Below, one piece after another: positions 1-8,107 of a stretch of DNA of 64,000 nt. How positions within the stretch are numbered: position 1 is the stretch's first letter; every line of letters starts with the position of its first letter. The position numbers and the translations under genes are program-made. The DNA is from Rothia aerolata (GTDB lineage: Bacteria > Actinomycetota > Actinomycetes > Actinomycetales > Micrococcaceae): positions 186,001 through 250,000 of the forward strand of contig NZ_BMDC01000001.1 of NCBI RefSeq assembly GCF_014635585.1. The letters are read 5' to 3'. The notes under the pieces were generated by a model. It had not been told where the DNA came from and made no database searches. It saw only the letters and a program-made list of their open reading frames with translations.

Positions 1-512
1 TTGCAACCTCTTATTCCCACCTGGTGCGTAATTATCTGGCAGAGAAGGGAATTAGTGCCGAGGTTGTTCGACTCGACGGCGCTATCGAGTCCTCCATCCG
101 GCTGGGCGTGGCAGACGCTATCGCCGATGTCGTCGAGACAGGCAACACCATGCGCGCGGCCGGTCTTGAACCCTTCGGCGAGCCGCTGATGAGCTCGGAG
201 GCCCTGCTCATTAAACGTGATGGAGTCGCCGAAACCGAGAAACTCGACCGTCTACGCCGTCGTCTTCAGGGTATTCTCATTGCCCGCCAGTACGTGCTGG
301 TTGACTATGACATCGCCGAGGAGCTGCTGCCCAAGGCTACCGAGGTGACCCCCGGGCTCGAGGCGCCCACCGTCTCGCCGCTGGGACGCGAAGGCTGGGT
401 AGCGGTGCGCTCGATGGTGCAGCGCAAGAACGTCAATAAGGTGATGGACGACCTCTATGAGGTAGGCGCACGCGCGGTGCTGGTTTCGCCGATTCAGGCG
501 GCCCGCCTCTAA
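1..512 (+). CDS. hisG: ATP phosphoribosyltransferase, C-terminal part (5' end outside window)
   Basis: This is the last part (about 170 residues) of HisG, which condenses ATP with PRPP in the first step of histidine synthesis. The reading frame is open from base 3, where the codons give [13 protein letters not shown], typical of the family, so the gene starts upstream of the window. The phosphate-binding region (about [14 protein letters not shown]) is followed by the C-terminal regulatory domain of long-form HisG, which in known enzymes binds histidine for feedback inhibition. The residues [12 protein letters not shown] and the final VLVSPIQ segment belong to that domain. hisF follows 62 bp downstream on the same strand, so the two are probably co-transcribed. 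Identity is clear; only the missing 5' part limits the description. Confidence 0.95.
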   Translation, partial: ATSYSHLVRNYLAEKGISAEVVRLDGAIESSIRLGVADAIADVVETGNTMRAAGLEPFGEPLMSSEALLIKRDGVAETEKLDRLRRRLQGILIARQYVLVDYDIAEELLPKATEVTPGLEAPTVSPLGREGWVAVRSMVQRKNVNKVMDDLYEVGARAVLVSPIQAARL

Positions 513-574
513 ATTCTGTTGGTTTTTCGCCCGCGGCCGGTTTTCGGTCGCGGGCTTCTTTGAAAGGATGTCCC

Positions 575-1336
575 GTGGGTGTAGCTGTTCGTGTGATTCC
601 CTGTTTGGACGTGGACGCCGGCCGCGTGGTCAAGGGCGTCAATTTTGAGGGTCTGCGCGACGCCGGTGACCCGGTGGAGTTAGGCAAGCGCTATAACGCT
701 GAAGGCGCTGACGAGCTGACTTTCCTGGACGTCACCGCTTCTTCCTCTGACCGAGAGACCACCTTCGACGTGGTGGCCCAGACCGCCGAGACGGTCTTTA
801 TTCCGCTGACCGTGGGCGGGGGCGTGCGCACCGTGGACGACGTCGATCGGCTACTGCGCACCGGCGCGGATAAGGCGTCAATCAACACCGCCGCGATTTC
901 CCGGCCCGAGATTATCAACGAAATTACCGAGCGGTTTGGGTCCCAGGTGCTGGTGCTCTCGGTGGACGCCAAGCGGTCTTCTGAGACCCCCTCGGGTTAT
1001 GAGGTCACCACCCACGGCGGCCGCAAGTCGACCGGTATTGATGCTTTGGAATGGGTGGCTGAAGCTGAACGTCGCGGAGTGGGAGAGATTCTGCTGAACT
1101 CTATTGATGCTGACGGTACCAAGGCGGGTTTTGACCTCGAGATGATCCGGGCAGTGCGGGCAGTGACCAGGGTTCCTCTGATTGCCTCTGGCGGTGCCGG
1201 TGCTCCCGAGCACTTCCCGCCGGCGATTGAGGCAGGCGCCGATGCCGTGCTGGCGGCCTCCATCTTCCACTTCGGCGAAGTGACCATCGGTGAGGTGAAG
1301 CAGGCTCTGCGCGAAGCGGGCTATGAGGTGCGGTAG
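575..1336 (+). CDS. hisF: Imidazole glycerol phosphate synthase, cyclase subunit HisF
   Basis: HisF is the (beta/alpha)8-barrel cyclase that, with HisH, turns PRFAR into imidazole glycerol phosphate and AICAR. The protein begins [21 protein letters not shown], which holds the first catalytic Asp (CLDVD). The second catalytic Asp lies in VLSVDAKR. Phosphate-binding loops VGGGVRT and SGGAG are present. I chose GTG at 575 because AAGGA ends six bases before it; the frame is open to a TTG at 560, but that overlaps the ribosome-binding site. The length of 253 residues is normal for the family. It follows hisG directly. HisH and HisA are not in the window. A 27-bp-stem palindrome starts 34 bp after the stop. 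Confidence 0.95.
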   Translation: MGVAVRVIPCLDVDAGRVVKGVNFEGLRDAGDPVELGKRYNAEGADELTFLDVTASSSDRETTFDVVAQTAETVFIPLTVGGGVRTVDDVDRLLRTGADKASINTAAISRPEIINEITERFGSQVLVLSVDAKRSSETPSGYEVTTHGGRKSTGIDALEWVAEAERRGVGEILLNSIDADGTKAGFDLEMIRAVRAVTRVPLIASGGAGAPEHFPPAIEAGADAVLAASIFHFGEVTIGEVKQALREAGYEVR

Positions 1337-1370
1337 GTAGTAGCCCCTTCTACTCGGTAACGCGGCAGCT

Positions 1371-1432
1371 ATAGTTCACTTTGGTTGATTCTGTGCAAAC
1401 TTATCTGCACAGAATCAACCAAAGTGAACTAT
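1371..1432. repeat. Perfect 27-bp inverted repeat (palindromic element, copy 1)
   Basis: Bases 1371-1397 and 1406-1432 are exact reverse complements around the 8-nt loop AACTTATC. The element lies between the convergent genes hisF and the HNH lipoprotein gene. It has no T-tract, so it is not a classic intrinsic terminator, although it could end transcription from both sides. A second copy, inverted as judged by the loop sequence, lies at 2891-2952. Confidence 0.9.
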
Positions 1433-1490
1433 TTTGCTGGAGTCACAACTTTCTGCCAACTGGGGCAGGGCGCTGACCAGCAACTGGCCC

Positions 1491-1526
1491 CGGGTATGGC
1501 CCTTTGACCGTGTTGAGGGCCAGTTG
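1491..1526. terminator. Hairpin between convergent genes
   Basis: CAACTGGCCC (1491-1500) pairs exactly with GGGCCAGTTG (1517-1526) around 16 nt. An alternative 9-bp pairing joins 1455-1463 with 1520-1528. The hairpin lies 63 bp past the stop of the leftward lipoprotein gene and may end its transcript. With the palindrome at 1371-1432, this is all I see in the hisF intergenic space. Confidence 0.4.
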
Positions 1527-1589
1527 GCGGTCAATTACCGTCACCGGATGGGGCGTGCCCGATTTGCCATCGGGATTGCCCCCTAGTGA

Positions 1590-2795
1590 TTAGTTTTCAC
1601 AAGCTACGCCGTCACCATCGCGGTCTAGCTTGGGCTGGTAGCCAGGTTGACCTGCGTATACAGGGGCTGCACCAGCTGCCCGGGCGGCATCGCAGTTGGG
1701 GAAAGGTCCAGCCGGAGTAGCTGGCGCTGCGGGAGCCGCAGGCGCCGCCGGTGCTTGCTGAACGGGGGCCTGCTCTACCGGGGCAGGAGCTTCATATACC
1801 GGTGTTTGAGTCGGCTCGGCAGGTTCAACCGGCTCGGGCTCGCTAGTAAAATCCTCAGCGCCACAGTTCTCCAAAATGCTAATCATAGCGTCTTTTTCAG
1901 CGGGCTTGACCCACAGATGGTACTTTGCCTTCACGTCAATCTGCTTAGCTACGTAGGTACAGCGGTAGCTGGAGTTGGGCGGAAGCCAGGTGGCGGCGTC
2001 CCCATCCGACTTCTGCTGGTTGGTGGGTCCGTCTACCGCCAGCAGGTTGAGGGGGTCATTAGCGAAGGCTTCGCGCTCGTCAACGCTGAGGTTCTGTGCT
2101 CCGGTCTGCCAGGCATCGGAGAGAGCTACGACGTGGTCAATTTGGACGGCGCTGGATGTGCTATTACCCCGTTGAAAGTCAATCACACTGGCGGTGTAAT
2201 TGTCGTGGAGAGTGCCTGTCATAACAACACAACCGTTAGTGCCAGCTTTGACAGTGATTGTTACCAGGTCACGACGGAGAATGTCATTGCGGGTATCGCA
2301 ACCATTGCGGTCTACGTCTGCCCAGGCTGGGCCAAAGAGAGCTCGGTCGTATCCAGTCTTGGGTGCCCGGCCCTTGACTTCAAGGGTGTTGAGGGTATCC
2401 ATGGCTGACTGTGCGTCGGAACCATCGGCGGTTCCTAAAGCAGGAATCTCAGCTGCGTTTGTCTCTTCATCGAGGGCAACAGCCGTGGGTTCTGCCTGCT
2501 CTGAGGTGGGTTCAGGAGTTGGTTCTTCTGAAGGGCTCTCAGAGGTTACTGCCGGACTTGGGGTAACCGGACTTTCAGATGATCGCTCGAGAGAAGGCGC
2601 TGCTGTCGAGCTTGAGGTAGAACTTGCTGTGGTTGATTCTTCATCGGTATCGATGAGTGCTCCGCAACCTGCAAGCAGGGCGAAAATACCCAGGCCGGTG
2701 AGTGCTTTAGTGCGGAGCGATGTTTTCTTTTTGCTCTGCCTTGGCGGGGTTGCTGGAGGATAGACGGCAGAGCGTTTCTTTCTGATGGGGGACAA
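1590..2795 (-). CDS. Secreted lipoprotein with HNH (DUF1524/GmrSD-type) nuclease domain and C-terminal excalibur domain
   Basis: This 401-residue protein has a basic N-terminus, a hydrophobic segment ending in the lipobox LLAGC (Cys44), and a Ser/Thr/Glu/Pro-rich linker (about 50-125). An HNH-type domain follows (about 145-312) with QIDHVVALSDAW (Asp-His near 220-221) and a later Asn-rich part ending TNQQKSDGDAATWLPP, as in secreted DUF1524 nucleases of actinobacteria. A Pro/Ala/Val/Gln linker leads to an excalibur calcium-binding domain (366-401) with FPNCDAARAAGAAPVY and the Dx-D-x-DG-x-C motif DRDGDGVACE. It is probably a surface-anchored nuclease. Cleavage of DNA is known for relatives but inferred here. 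The start is TTG at 2795, with GAGGAAAAG just upstream. It interrupts the his cluster and is flanked by inverted copies of a palindromic element. Confidence 0.85.
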   Translation of the reverse strand: MSPIRKKRSAVYPPATPPRQSKKKTSLRTKALTGLGIFALLAGCGALIDTDEESTTASSTSSSTAAPSLERSSESPVTPSPAVTSESPSEEPTPEPTSEQAEPTAVALDEETNAAEIPALGTADGSDAQSAMDTLNTLEVKGRAPKTGYDRALFGPAWADVDRNGCDTRNDILRRDLVTITVKAGTNGCVVMTGTLHDNYTASVIDFQRGNSTSSAVQIDHVVALSDAWQTGAQNLSVDEREAFANDPLNLLAVDGPTNQQKSDGDAATWLPPNSSYRCTYVAKQIDVKAKYHLWVKPAEKDAMISILENCGAEDFTSEPEPVEPAEPTQTPVYEAPAPVEQAPVQQAPAAPAAPAAPATPAGPFPNCDAARAAGAAPVYAGQPGYQPKLDRDGDGVACEN

Positions 2796-2890
2796 GACTT
2801 TTCCTCAGGGGGATCAGGAGTTTACTTGATGTATGAAGTAGTATATCCGACACCTGTTGAGGAATTTCGTTATTCGATGGTGTTGAAATA

Positions 2891-2952
2891 ATAGTTCACT
2901 GTGGTTGATTCTGTGCAGATAAGTTTGCACAGAACCAACCAAAGTGGCCTAT
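2891..2952. repeat. Palindromic element, copy 2 (inverted relative to copy 1)
   Basis: Arms 2891-2917 and 2926-2952 pair at 23 of 27 positions around the loop GATAAGTT, which is the exact reverse complement of the loop in copy 1 (1371-1432). The element therefore sits in opposite orientation. It begins 9 bp after the stop of the leftward TIGR03085-like gene. Confidence 0.85.
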
Positions 2953-2961
2953 GGGCCGGGG

Positions 2962-3594
2962 CTAGCTGACCTTCATCTGAGCCGCCTCTTCTCTGCCGAA
3001 GAGATAGAGCAGCAGTTCGCCCGGTTCGCCTGAGAGAACGGTGGCAACGTGACCGGCGGGCGGGGCAACCACAGTCACCGCAACAGGGGAGTAGCCGGGT
3101 GCCTCCAGAATCAGACCATTCTTAAAGCTCCTGCCAAACATTATGCGGGCACGTTTGATTAGGTCTGCCCAGATTTTCTCCTGCACCTCGCGACGCTCAA
3201 CCCGAGGCTTCCGCGCGGAATCCGCCCGAACGACGTCCTCACAATGAACAAAATACTCAATGGTGTTCATGGCGGCATCGGCGGCAGGCTTGCGCGAGCG
3301 CATCTTTAGGTGCCCGGGGAGAGAAGCGAACTGCGCCAAAGCAGCGTCATACTCTGACCGGTTTGCCAGCTTCTCGGCCAGCTCATCAGTGAGTCTGTCA
3401 GTGCGGGCACCCAACGGGCCGCCCACCACCCCGGCCGCGTAAGAAACAGAGGATTCTCGCAAGAGCAGGTGGGCCAGCATGTGGCGGGCTTCCCAGCCTT
3501 CGCAGAGGGTGGGCGCGCTTGGGTCAGATTCGCGTAAGACCCGCACCATCTCGGCACGTTCGTAGGCTATGAGTTCTGCTGAGGTGAGAGACAA
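2962..3594 (-). CDS. TIGR03085-like metal-binding protein (DinB/mycothiol-dependent maleylpyruvate isomerase superfamily)
   Basis: The protein of about 210 residues has an N-terminal four-helix domain of the DinB/MDMPI type. The segment LCEGWEARHMLAHLLLRE and the later EYFVHCEDVVRA hold the histidines and acidic residues that bind a metal in this superfamily. The C-terminal part (PGYSPVAVTVVAPP...GEPGELLLYLFGR) matches the small sterol-carrier-like end of actinobacterial relatives. Members of the superfamily use mycothiol or act on thiol substrates; the substrate here is unknown. I chose TTG at 3594 because CAGGAG lies six bases before it; a TTG at 3612 would include that site. In related genomes a gene of this family sits between hisF and hisI, so this is probably the ancestral neighbour and the genes beside it were inserted. 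Confidence 0.75.
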   Translation of the reverse strand: MSLTSAELIAYERAEMVRVLRESDPSAPTLCEGWEARHMLAHLLLRESSVSYAAGVVGGPLGARTDRLTDELAEKLANRSEYDAALAQFASLPGHLKMRSRKPAADAAMNTIEYFVHCEDVVRADSARKPRVERREVQEKIWADLIKRARIMFGRSFKNGLILEAPGYSPVAVTVVAPPAGHVATVLSGEPGELLLYLFGREEAAQMKVS

Positions 3595-3613
3595 AATAAA
3601 CTCCTGATACAAG

Positions 3614-3638
3614 TAGCCCCTGCACTGGGCAGGGGCTA
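3614..3638. terminator. 10-bp hairpin between two leftward genes
   Basis: TAGCCCCTGC (3614-3623) pairs exactly with GCAGGGGCTA (3629-3638). It lies 14 bp past the stop of the small basic ORF and just before the start of the TIGR03085-like gene. There is no T-tract on the minus strand, so it may be a weak terminator or a processing signal. Confidence 0.5.
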
Positions 3639-3651
3639 GGTAAAGTCTGTG

Positions 3652-3822
3652 CTATGCGGTTTTAGCCTGGTAGTGTGAGGTCGCTTGTTCTTCGCTTCTT
3701 TGCGCAGGAGTCTTGTACTGCACAATCTTCGAACCCGACCAAAGCTGATGTGTATTGCGAGAAGGCTTTACTGTTTTAGAACTAGTCTTCTTCTTCAGGG
3801 CAGAGTAGCTCGGGATACGCAT
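3652..3822 (-). CDS. Small basic protein of unknown function (56 aa)
   Basis: The ATG at 3820-3822 opens a 56-residue frame ending at TAG 3652-3654. It is preceded by the very strong ribosome-binding site AAGGAGGT about seven bases upstream, which is the main evidence that it is translated. The protein starts MRIPSYSALKKKT and ends HYQAKTA. It is rich in Lys, Ser and Thr and has no membrane segment or cysteines. I do not recognise the family. It lies between two leftward genes, with a 10-bp hairpin just after its stop. A rightward frame over the same bases lacks a ribosome-binding site and looks like a shadow. Confidence 0.6.
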   Translation of the reverse strand: MRIPSYSALKKKTSSKTVKPSRNTHQLWSGSKIVQYKTPAQRSEEQATSHYQAKTA

Positions 3823-3875
3823 GGAGGCTACCTCCTTACCTTTCTTCTGGTAGATATTCTACATCTTCTGGTGAG

Positions 3876-5198
3876 CTAGAGGGCTTTCCCCCTATTAAAA
3901 ATCATGCCGTGGACGTATAAAGCATATGCAGAGACAAGGAACGCTGCGATATAGCAGATGATCCATCCAATTACCCAAAAATGAGTAAGCTGGGTCGCTA
4001 AGTTGAGTGCGCTGAGATAGAGGATCAAAGCCTGAAAGATGAGCAACGTTCTAATAGGGGCAAGCACTCGTCCGACAAAGGGATGTTCAGCATTGCGGGC
4101 CAACCACGAAAGCATCAAGGCCGGGGTAACGAGCAGAAGCGTCACCGAAGACCGAAGCATGGGTGCTTCCAGACCTCCCGGCTGAAACTGAACTATCGCT
4201 GCGAAGATAAAGCCTAGAGCGAAGAGAACCGACAGCCACAGGCTCCACTTTCTTATGCCTTGAAAACTTGGTTCAAGTTTCAAAGTTAAGATTTTGAGGG
4301 GAGATTCTTTCAGCTCCTGCGAAGAAATGTACCCATGAAAACGGTGAGAATTGGGGGTACTAAACGGTTCTGATACAGCGGGTTGTTCTGGCAGGCTCAC
4401 CCGTACCTGTGAGATAACCAGGTCGGTTGGAACAGTAATATCAACGTGATAGCTTGCCTCTGACCACCAGGTTCCAGCCCCATACTGGTACTTGAAGGGA
4501 AGTAACAGGGCGGGAAAAGTAGAAGCCTGTTGAGCTGGGCCTGCTGAACTTGAAATCTTGTACTTCATTACAACGCGCTGACCAACAACTGATGCGGGTG
4601 CCAGGGCAAATAGAACAAACTGGTCCATAAGATTATTCAAGAAATTCAATAATGCATGGGCTTTATGAGCAACAACCGACGAAGATTCAGCCACCTTGAT
4701 AAGTTCTTGAACTATATCTAGAGCCTCAAAATCTGAGACTGAACCGCTAAGAATACTGTCAATATCTTCATCTAAAGAGAAAGCATCTGGAATAATCTCC
4801 AGCACCGCGTGTTTGACCATGATAATCGTTAAGAGGCGATTTTCATTGCTCGTAAGAGTTGGAAGAGATTTCCCCTCTAAGGTGATGTCTAGCTGGTCAA
4901 TAACACCCTTAAGAAGCAAAGCAAGGGGCACCGGTATCTGGTCTTTCTCCCTGCGGTGAGCCAAATTCCAGGAATCTTCAGAGCACTTGGGTGTTGCACC
5001 TGACCCAAGAATTTTTTCGATTGGTTGCCAGGCGGGAAGGTCGGGAACAGTTAAATCAAGCGAGACTGACTGCGAGTTAATAACTTCTCCCGCTTCAAAG
5101 GTGAGGGAGTCTACCACCCTGTGCACCCACGTCTTGTCGTAGATAATTGCTGAGGCAAAACGGGCAGCCATAAAATCCATTGGCGACTTAGCATTCAC
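3876..5198 (-). CDS. Uncharacterised protein with C-terminal membrane segments
   Basis: About 440 residues. I do not recognise the family. The first 320 residues look soluble or extracytoplasmic with beta-rich stretches (for example SYHVDITVPTDLVISQVRVSLP). The last 125 residues hold about four hydrophobic helices (WSLWLSVLFALGFIFAAIV, SSVTLLLVTPALMLSWLA, TLLIFQALILYLSALNLA, FWVIGWIICYIAAFLVSAYA). The frame runs upstream to 5339, but that part is antisense to hisI and poorly composed. I chose GTG at 5198, with GGGGAGAA a few bases before it. The gene is clearly richer in A and T than its neighbours and uses codons rare around it, which suggests acquisition. It is divergent from hisI across 76 bp. 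Confidence 0.65.
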   Translation of the reverse strand: MNAKSPMDFMAARFASAIIYDKTWVHRVVDSLTFEAGEVINSQSVSLDLTVPDLPAWQPIEKILGSGATPKCSEDSWNLAHRREKDQIPVPLALLLKGVIDQLDITLEGKSLPTLTSNENRLLTIIMVKHAVLEIIPDAFSLDEDIDSILSGSVSDFEALDIVQELIKVAESSSVVAHKAHALLNFLNNLMDQFVLFALAPASVVGQRVVMKYKISSSAGPAQQASTFPALLLPFKYQYGAGTWWSEASYHVDITVPTDLVISQVRVSLPEQPAVSEPFSTPNSHRFHGYISSQELKESPLKILTLKLEPSFQGIRKWSLWLSVLFALGFIFAAIVQFQPGGLEAPMLRSSVTLLLVTPALMLSWLARNAEHPFVGRVLAPIRTLLIFQALILYLSALNLATQLTHFWVIGWIICYIAAFLVSAYALYVHGMIFNRGKAL

Positions 5199-5274
5199 GT
5201 GGTTCTCCCCAATTGGTTTACAGTAGATGTAATTGTTCAAAGTATATAAATCAAGCCAGGTGTAAGGAATACCC

Positions 5275-5640
5275 GTGCAGCTCGACCCCGCCATTGCAGC
5301 CAAGCTCAAGCGAGACCCCAACGGGCTGGTTGCCGCCATTATTCAGCAGTATGACTCCAAAGAGGTGCTGATGCTGGGCTGGATGAACGACGAAGCCCTG
5401 CGCCGCACCCTCACCGAGGGGCGGGTCACCTTCTGGTCGCGCTCGCGTCAGGAGTTTTGGCGTAAGGGGGATACCTCGGGCCATTTTCAGTACGTCAAGC
5501 AGGTAGAAATCGACTGTGACGGCGACGCTCTGCTGGTGCAGGTTGATCAGGTAGGGGCCGCCTGCCACACCGGCACCAGAACCTGCTTTGAGGCTGGGGG
5601 TAGCCTGGACGCCGTCGTCGCAGAGAGTCCCGCCGCCTAA
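5275..5640 (+). CDS. hisI: Phosphoribosyl-AMP cyclohydrolase
   Basis: HisI opens the purine ring of phosphoribosyl-AMP in the third step of histidine synthesis. The 121-residue protein has the zinc and magnesium signatures of the family: [16 protein letters not shown] followed by [10 protein letters not shown]. It also has the typical [17 protein letters not shown] and [15 protein letters not shown] segments. It is the stand-alone cyclohydrolase, without the HisE domain. The start is GTG at 5275, with AAGGA seven bases upstream. It is separated from hisF by four leftward genes, so it must have its own promoter in the 76-bp divergent gap. trpE follows 76 bp downstream, linking histidine and tryptophan synthesis. 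Confidence 0.95.
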   Translation: MQLDPAIAAKLKRDPNGLVAAIIQQYDSKEVLMLGWMNDEALRRTLTEGRVTFWSRSRQEFWRKGDTSGHFQYVKQVEIDCDGDALLVQVDQVGAACHTGTRTCFEAGGSLDAVVAESPAA

Positions 5641-5716
5641 GCCGGCGGCGCTGCGGCTGAGCCGCGCAAACCAACAAGTTAACCAAGAACCACGTATCTG
5701 CCGAGAGGAAGACCCC

Positions 5717-7291
5717 ATGCAGAACCTTGGAACCGTTGAGCCGAGCCTGAGCGAATTCCGCGAGCTTGCCAAGAACCACCGGGTGATTCCGGTGCGCGCA
5801 AAGATCCTTGCCGATGCGCTGACCCCGATTGGAATCTACCGCACGCTGACCATGCAGGACGGCGACCCGCAGCCGGGCACCTTTCTGATGGAATCCGCTG
5901 CCGAGGGCGGTAGGTGGTCGCGCTATTCCTTCATCGGCGCTCATTCCAAGGCAACCCTGACCACCAAAGACGGTGAGATTTTTTGGCAGGGCATGACTCC
6001 CTCGGGTGCGCCGACCGAGGGGGATCCGGTGGAGGCTATCAAAACCACCCTGGCCATGCTCCACACCGAGAAGTTGGAGGGCTTACCGCCGCTGACCAGC
6101 GGCCTGGTGGGCTTCATGGGCTGGGACGTGGTGCGCCACTGGGAGAAGCTGCCCCACCGACCCGCTGACGATGTCAACCTGCCCGAGTTCGTCCTGAATC
6201 TGGTCTCCGACATGGCGATTCACGATAACACCGACGGTACCGTGACCCTGGTGGCCAACGCCGTCAATTTCAACGGCACCGATGAGAATGTGGACGCCGC
6301 CTATGAGGACGCCGTGGACCGTCTCAACCAGATGCTGGCCAAGCTGGCCAACCCCCAGCCGCAGACCACGGTTGCAACTTTGACCGGTACTGAGAAGGTC
6401 CAGGGTAGAATCAGCACCGAAGTGGAGCATACCTGGGCGGAGCAGGGTTTCCTTGATGCCATCGATAAGTCCAAAAAGAACATTATTGATGGGGACGTTT
6501 TTCAGATTGTCGTCTCCCGCCGCTTCGAGGTGGAAAACAAGGCCAAGGCCCTGGATGTCTATCGCATTCTGCGCCAGTCCAATCCCTCGCCCTACATGTA
6601 CCTCTATAACTTTGAAACCCCAGAGGGTGAGCCCTTCCAGATTGTCGGTTCCTCGCCCGAAGCACTGGTGACGCTCAAGGACGGCGAGGCGACCACCCAC
6701 CCCATTGCTGGCACCCGCCCGCGCGGTGCCAGCCGCGAAGAAGAGCAGCGCCTGGCAGAAGAACTGCTGGCTGATGAGAAGGAACGGTCCGAGCACCTCA
6801 TGCTCATCGATCTGGCCCGCAACGATATTTCGCGCATTGCAGTGCCCGGTACCGTCAACGTCACCCAGTTCATGGAAATTGAGCGTTTCAGCCACGTGAT
6901 GCACATTTCCTCTACCGTCACCGCCCAGTTGCGAGAGGGCATGACAGCCTACGATGTGCTACGCGTTGCCTTTCCCGCGGGCACACTCTCAGGTGCCCCC
7001 AAGCCTCGTGCGCTACAGTTGCTCGATGAGTACGAGCCGGTAGCTCGCGGGGTCTACGGTGGCGTGTGCGGCTACTTCGACTTTGCCGGAAACATGGACA
7101 TGGCGATCGCTATCCGCACCGCCCTGCTCAAGGGCGGCAAAGCCTACGTTCAGGCTGGCGCGGGTATTGTGATGGATTCCGTGCCCGCCCTGGAGGCAGA
7201 GGAGACCGTCAACAAGTCGGCCGCCCCTCTCCGCGCCGTCCTCACAGCATCGGGTCTTGAACCGCTGGAGACCGAATTCCGGCATGACTAG
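5717..7291 (+). CDS. trpE: Anthranilate synthase component I
   Basis: TrpE converts chorismate to anthranilate using ammonia from TrpG. The 524-residue protein has the N-terminal domain with the tryptophan-binding LMESA motif, then the chorismate-binding domain. Its signatures include DGDVFQIVVSRRF, PSPYMYLYNFE, GSSPEALV, PIAGTRPRG, DEKERSEHLMLIDLARNDI, FPAGTLSGAPK and GVYGGVCGYFDF. ATG 5717 with AGAGGAAG upstream is the start; the frame is open further but overlaps hisI. I see no Trp-rich leader peptide or attenuator in the 76 bp before it. TrpG and TrpD are not encoded in the window. The next gene starts 43 bp after the stop. Confidence 0.96.
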   Translation: MQNLGTVEPSLSEFRELAKNHRVIPVRAKILADALTPIGIYRTLTMQDGDPQPGTFLMESAAEGGRWSRYSFIGAHSKATLTTKDGEIFWQGMTPSGAPTEGDPVEAIKTTLAMLHTEKLEGLPPLTSGLVGFMGWDVVRHWEKLPHRPADDVNLPEFVLNLVSDMAIHDNTDGTVTLVANAVNFNGTDENVDAAYEDAVDRLNQMLAKLANPQPQTTVATLTGTEKVQGRISTEVEHTWAEQGFLDAIDKSKKNIIDGDVFQIVVSRRFEVENKAKALDVYRILRQSNPSPYMYLYNFETPEGEPFQIVGSSPEALVTLKDGEATTHPIAGTRPRGASREEEQRLAEELLADEKERSEHLMLIDLARNDISRIAVPGTVNVTQFMEIERFSHVMHISSTVTAQLREGMTAYDVLRVAFPAGTLSGAPKPRALQLLDEYEPVARGVYGGVCGYFDFAGNMDMAIAIRTALLKGGKAYVQAGAGIVMDSVPALEAEETVNKSAAPLRAVLTASGLEPLETEFRHD

Positions 7292-7334
7292 CCCAAGCAC
7301 CACACACCTCAACAGACAAGGGAGTTGGTTAAGC

Positions 7335-7946
7335 GTGGAGCAATCCAACGCCAGCTTAGAAAACCATGAATCACCCCAGCCCAAGAAACAGGGCTGGGCA
7401 GCCCCGGGACGGGTAATGCTGCTGATGGTCGCCACCGCAGCCATTGCCTTTGGCACCACCCTGCCCACCTGGATTACCGCGCAGGTTCACACCTCCCTCT
7501 CGCAGGCCAACGTTGCGGTTGCGGGGTCGGACGCCGCTCCGGCAGTGAGTTCGCTGGCCTTGGTGGCCCTGGCGGGCGGGTTAGCGATTCGGATTGTGGG
7601 GCCCAAGGCTCGCCTGATCGTTGCCGCGGTAGTGGCCCTGGCTGCGGTGGGCATGGGCTTTTCGGTTCTTCAGGTGCTGGGAAACCCCGATGAAGCGTCG
7701 ATGACCGAGGTGGGTAAGGCCACCGGCATGGTGGGCTCAGCCGCCGACTATACCTTCAGTTCCTGGCCCTGGATTGCCCTGGTCTGCGCCCTGCTGATTC
7801 TGCTGGCAGCGCTCTGGGCGGCGGTGGCCAGCCGAAAGTGGCCCCAGCGCCGCAAATACGAGCGGGGTCGCACCGCTGCGGGGCAGGAGATGGATGAAAT
7901 CGACACCTGGGATTCGCTGACCGACGGCGTTGACCCCACCCGATAA
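7335..7946 (+). CDS. Trp biosynthesis-associated membrane protein (TIGR02234-like)
   Basis: This membrane protein of about 203 residues is regularly found between trpE and trpC in actinobacteria (the Trp-operon-associated family); its job is unknown. Hydrophobic segments lie at VMLLMVATAAIAFGTTLPTW, SSLALVALAGGLAI, LIVAAVVALAAVGMGFSVLQ and WPWIALVCALLILLAALWAA. The family hallmark FGTTLPTW follows the first helix. An acidic cytoplasmic tail ends the protein. I chose GTG at 7335, with AAGGGAG ten bases upstream. An ATG at 7284 overlaps the trpE stop and is in frame, but the codons between are rare for this genome. Confidence 0.8.
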   Translation: MEQSNASLENHESPQPKKQGWAAPGRVMLLMVATAAIAFGTTLPTWITAQVHTSLSQANVAVAGSDAAPAVSSLALVALAGGLAIRIVGPKARLIVAAVVALAAVGMGFSVLQVLGNPDEASMTEVGKATGMVGSAADYTFSSWPWIALVCALLILLAALWAAVASRKWPQRRKYERGRTAAGQEMDEIDTWDSLTDGVDPTR

Positions 7947-8047
7947 GTACTGTTCGAGCTGGTGGGCCTGATGAAAACAGCGAGAAATCGTCAACGTTAA
8001 ATCGAGCAACATAGGCGAATATTTGTGGTGGCGCTGGCCCTATGGCT

Positions 8048-8053
8048 TAGACT
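8048..8053 (+). promoter_or_regulatory. Candidate -10 element before the HGxxPAAW gene
   Basis: TAGACT lies 54 bp before the ATG at 8108, with a weak TTGTGG 19 bp upstream. The same -10 hexamer occurs before rpsA and terC in this window, which gives it some support. Confidence 0.4.
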
Positions 8054-8107
8054 TGTAGAGAACATTTCCCGTGCAGCATCACGGGCACACACATTCAAGG
8101 AGTAAAA

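Noticed and set aside
1647-2408. 253-residue frame antisense to the HNH lipoprotein gene
   Set aside because: The opposite strand has a complete lipoprotein with recognisable domains; this frame has none.
3685-3879. 64-residue rightward frame
   Set aside because: It overlaps the leftward small gene with the ideal ribosome-binding site and has none of its own.
5199-5339. N-terminal extension of the leftward membrane protein gene into hisI
   Set aside because: It would be antisense to the hisI start, has poor composition, and a good ribosome-binding site lies before GTG 5198.
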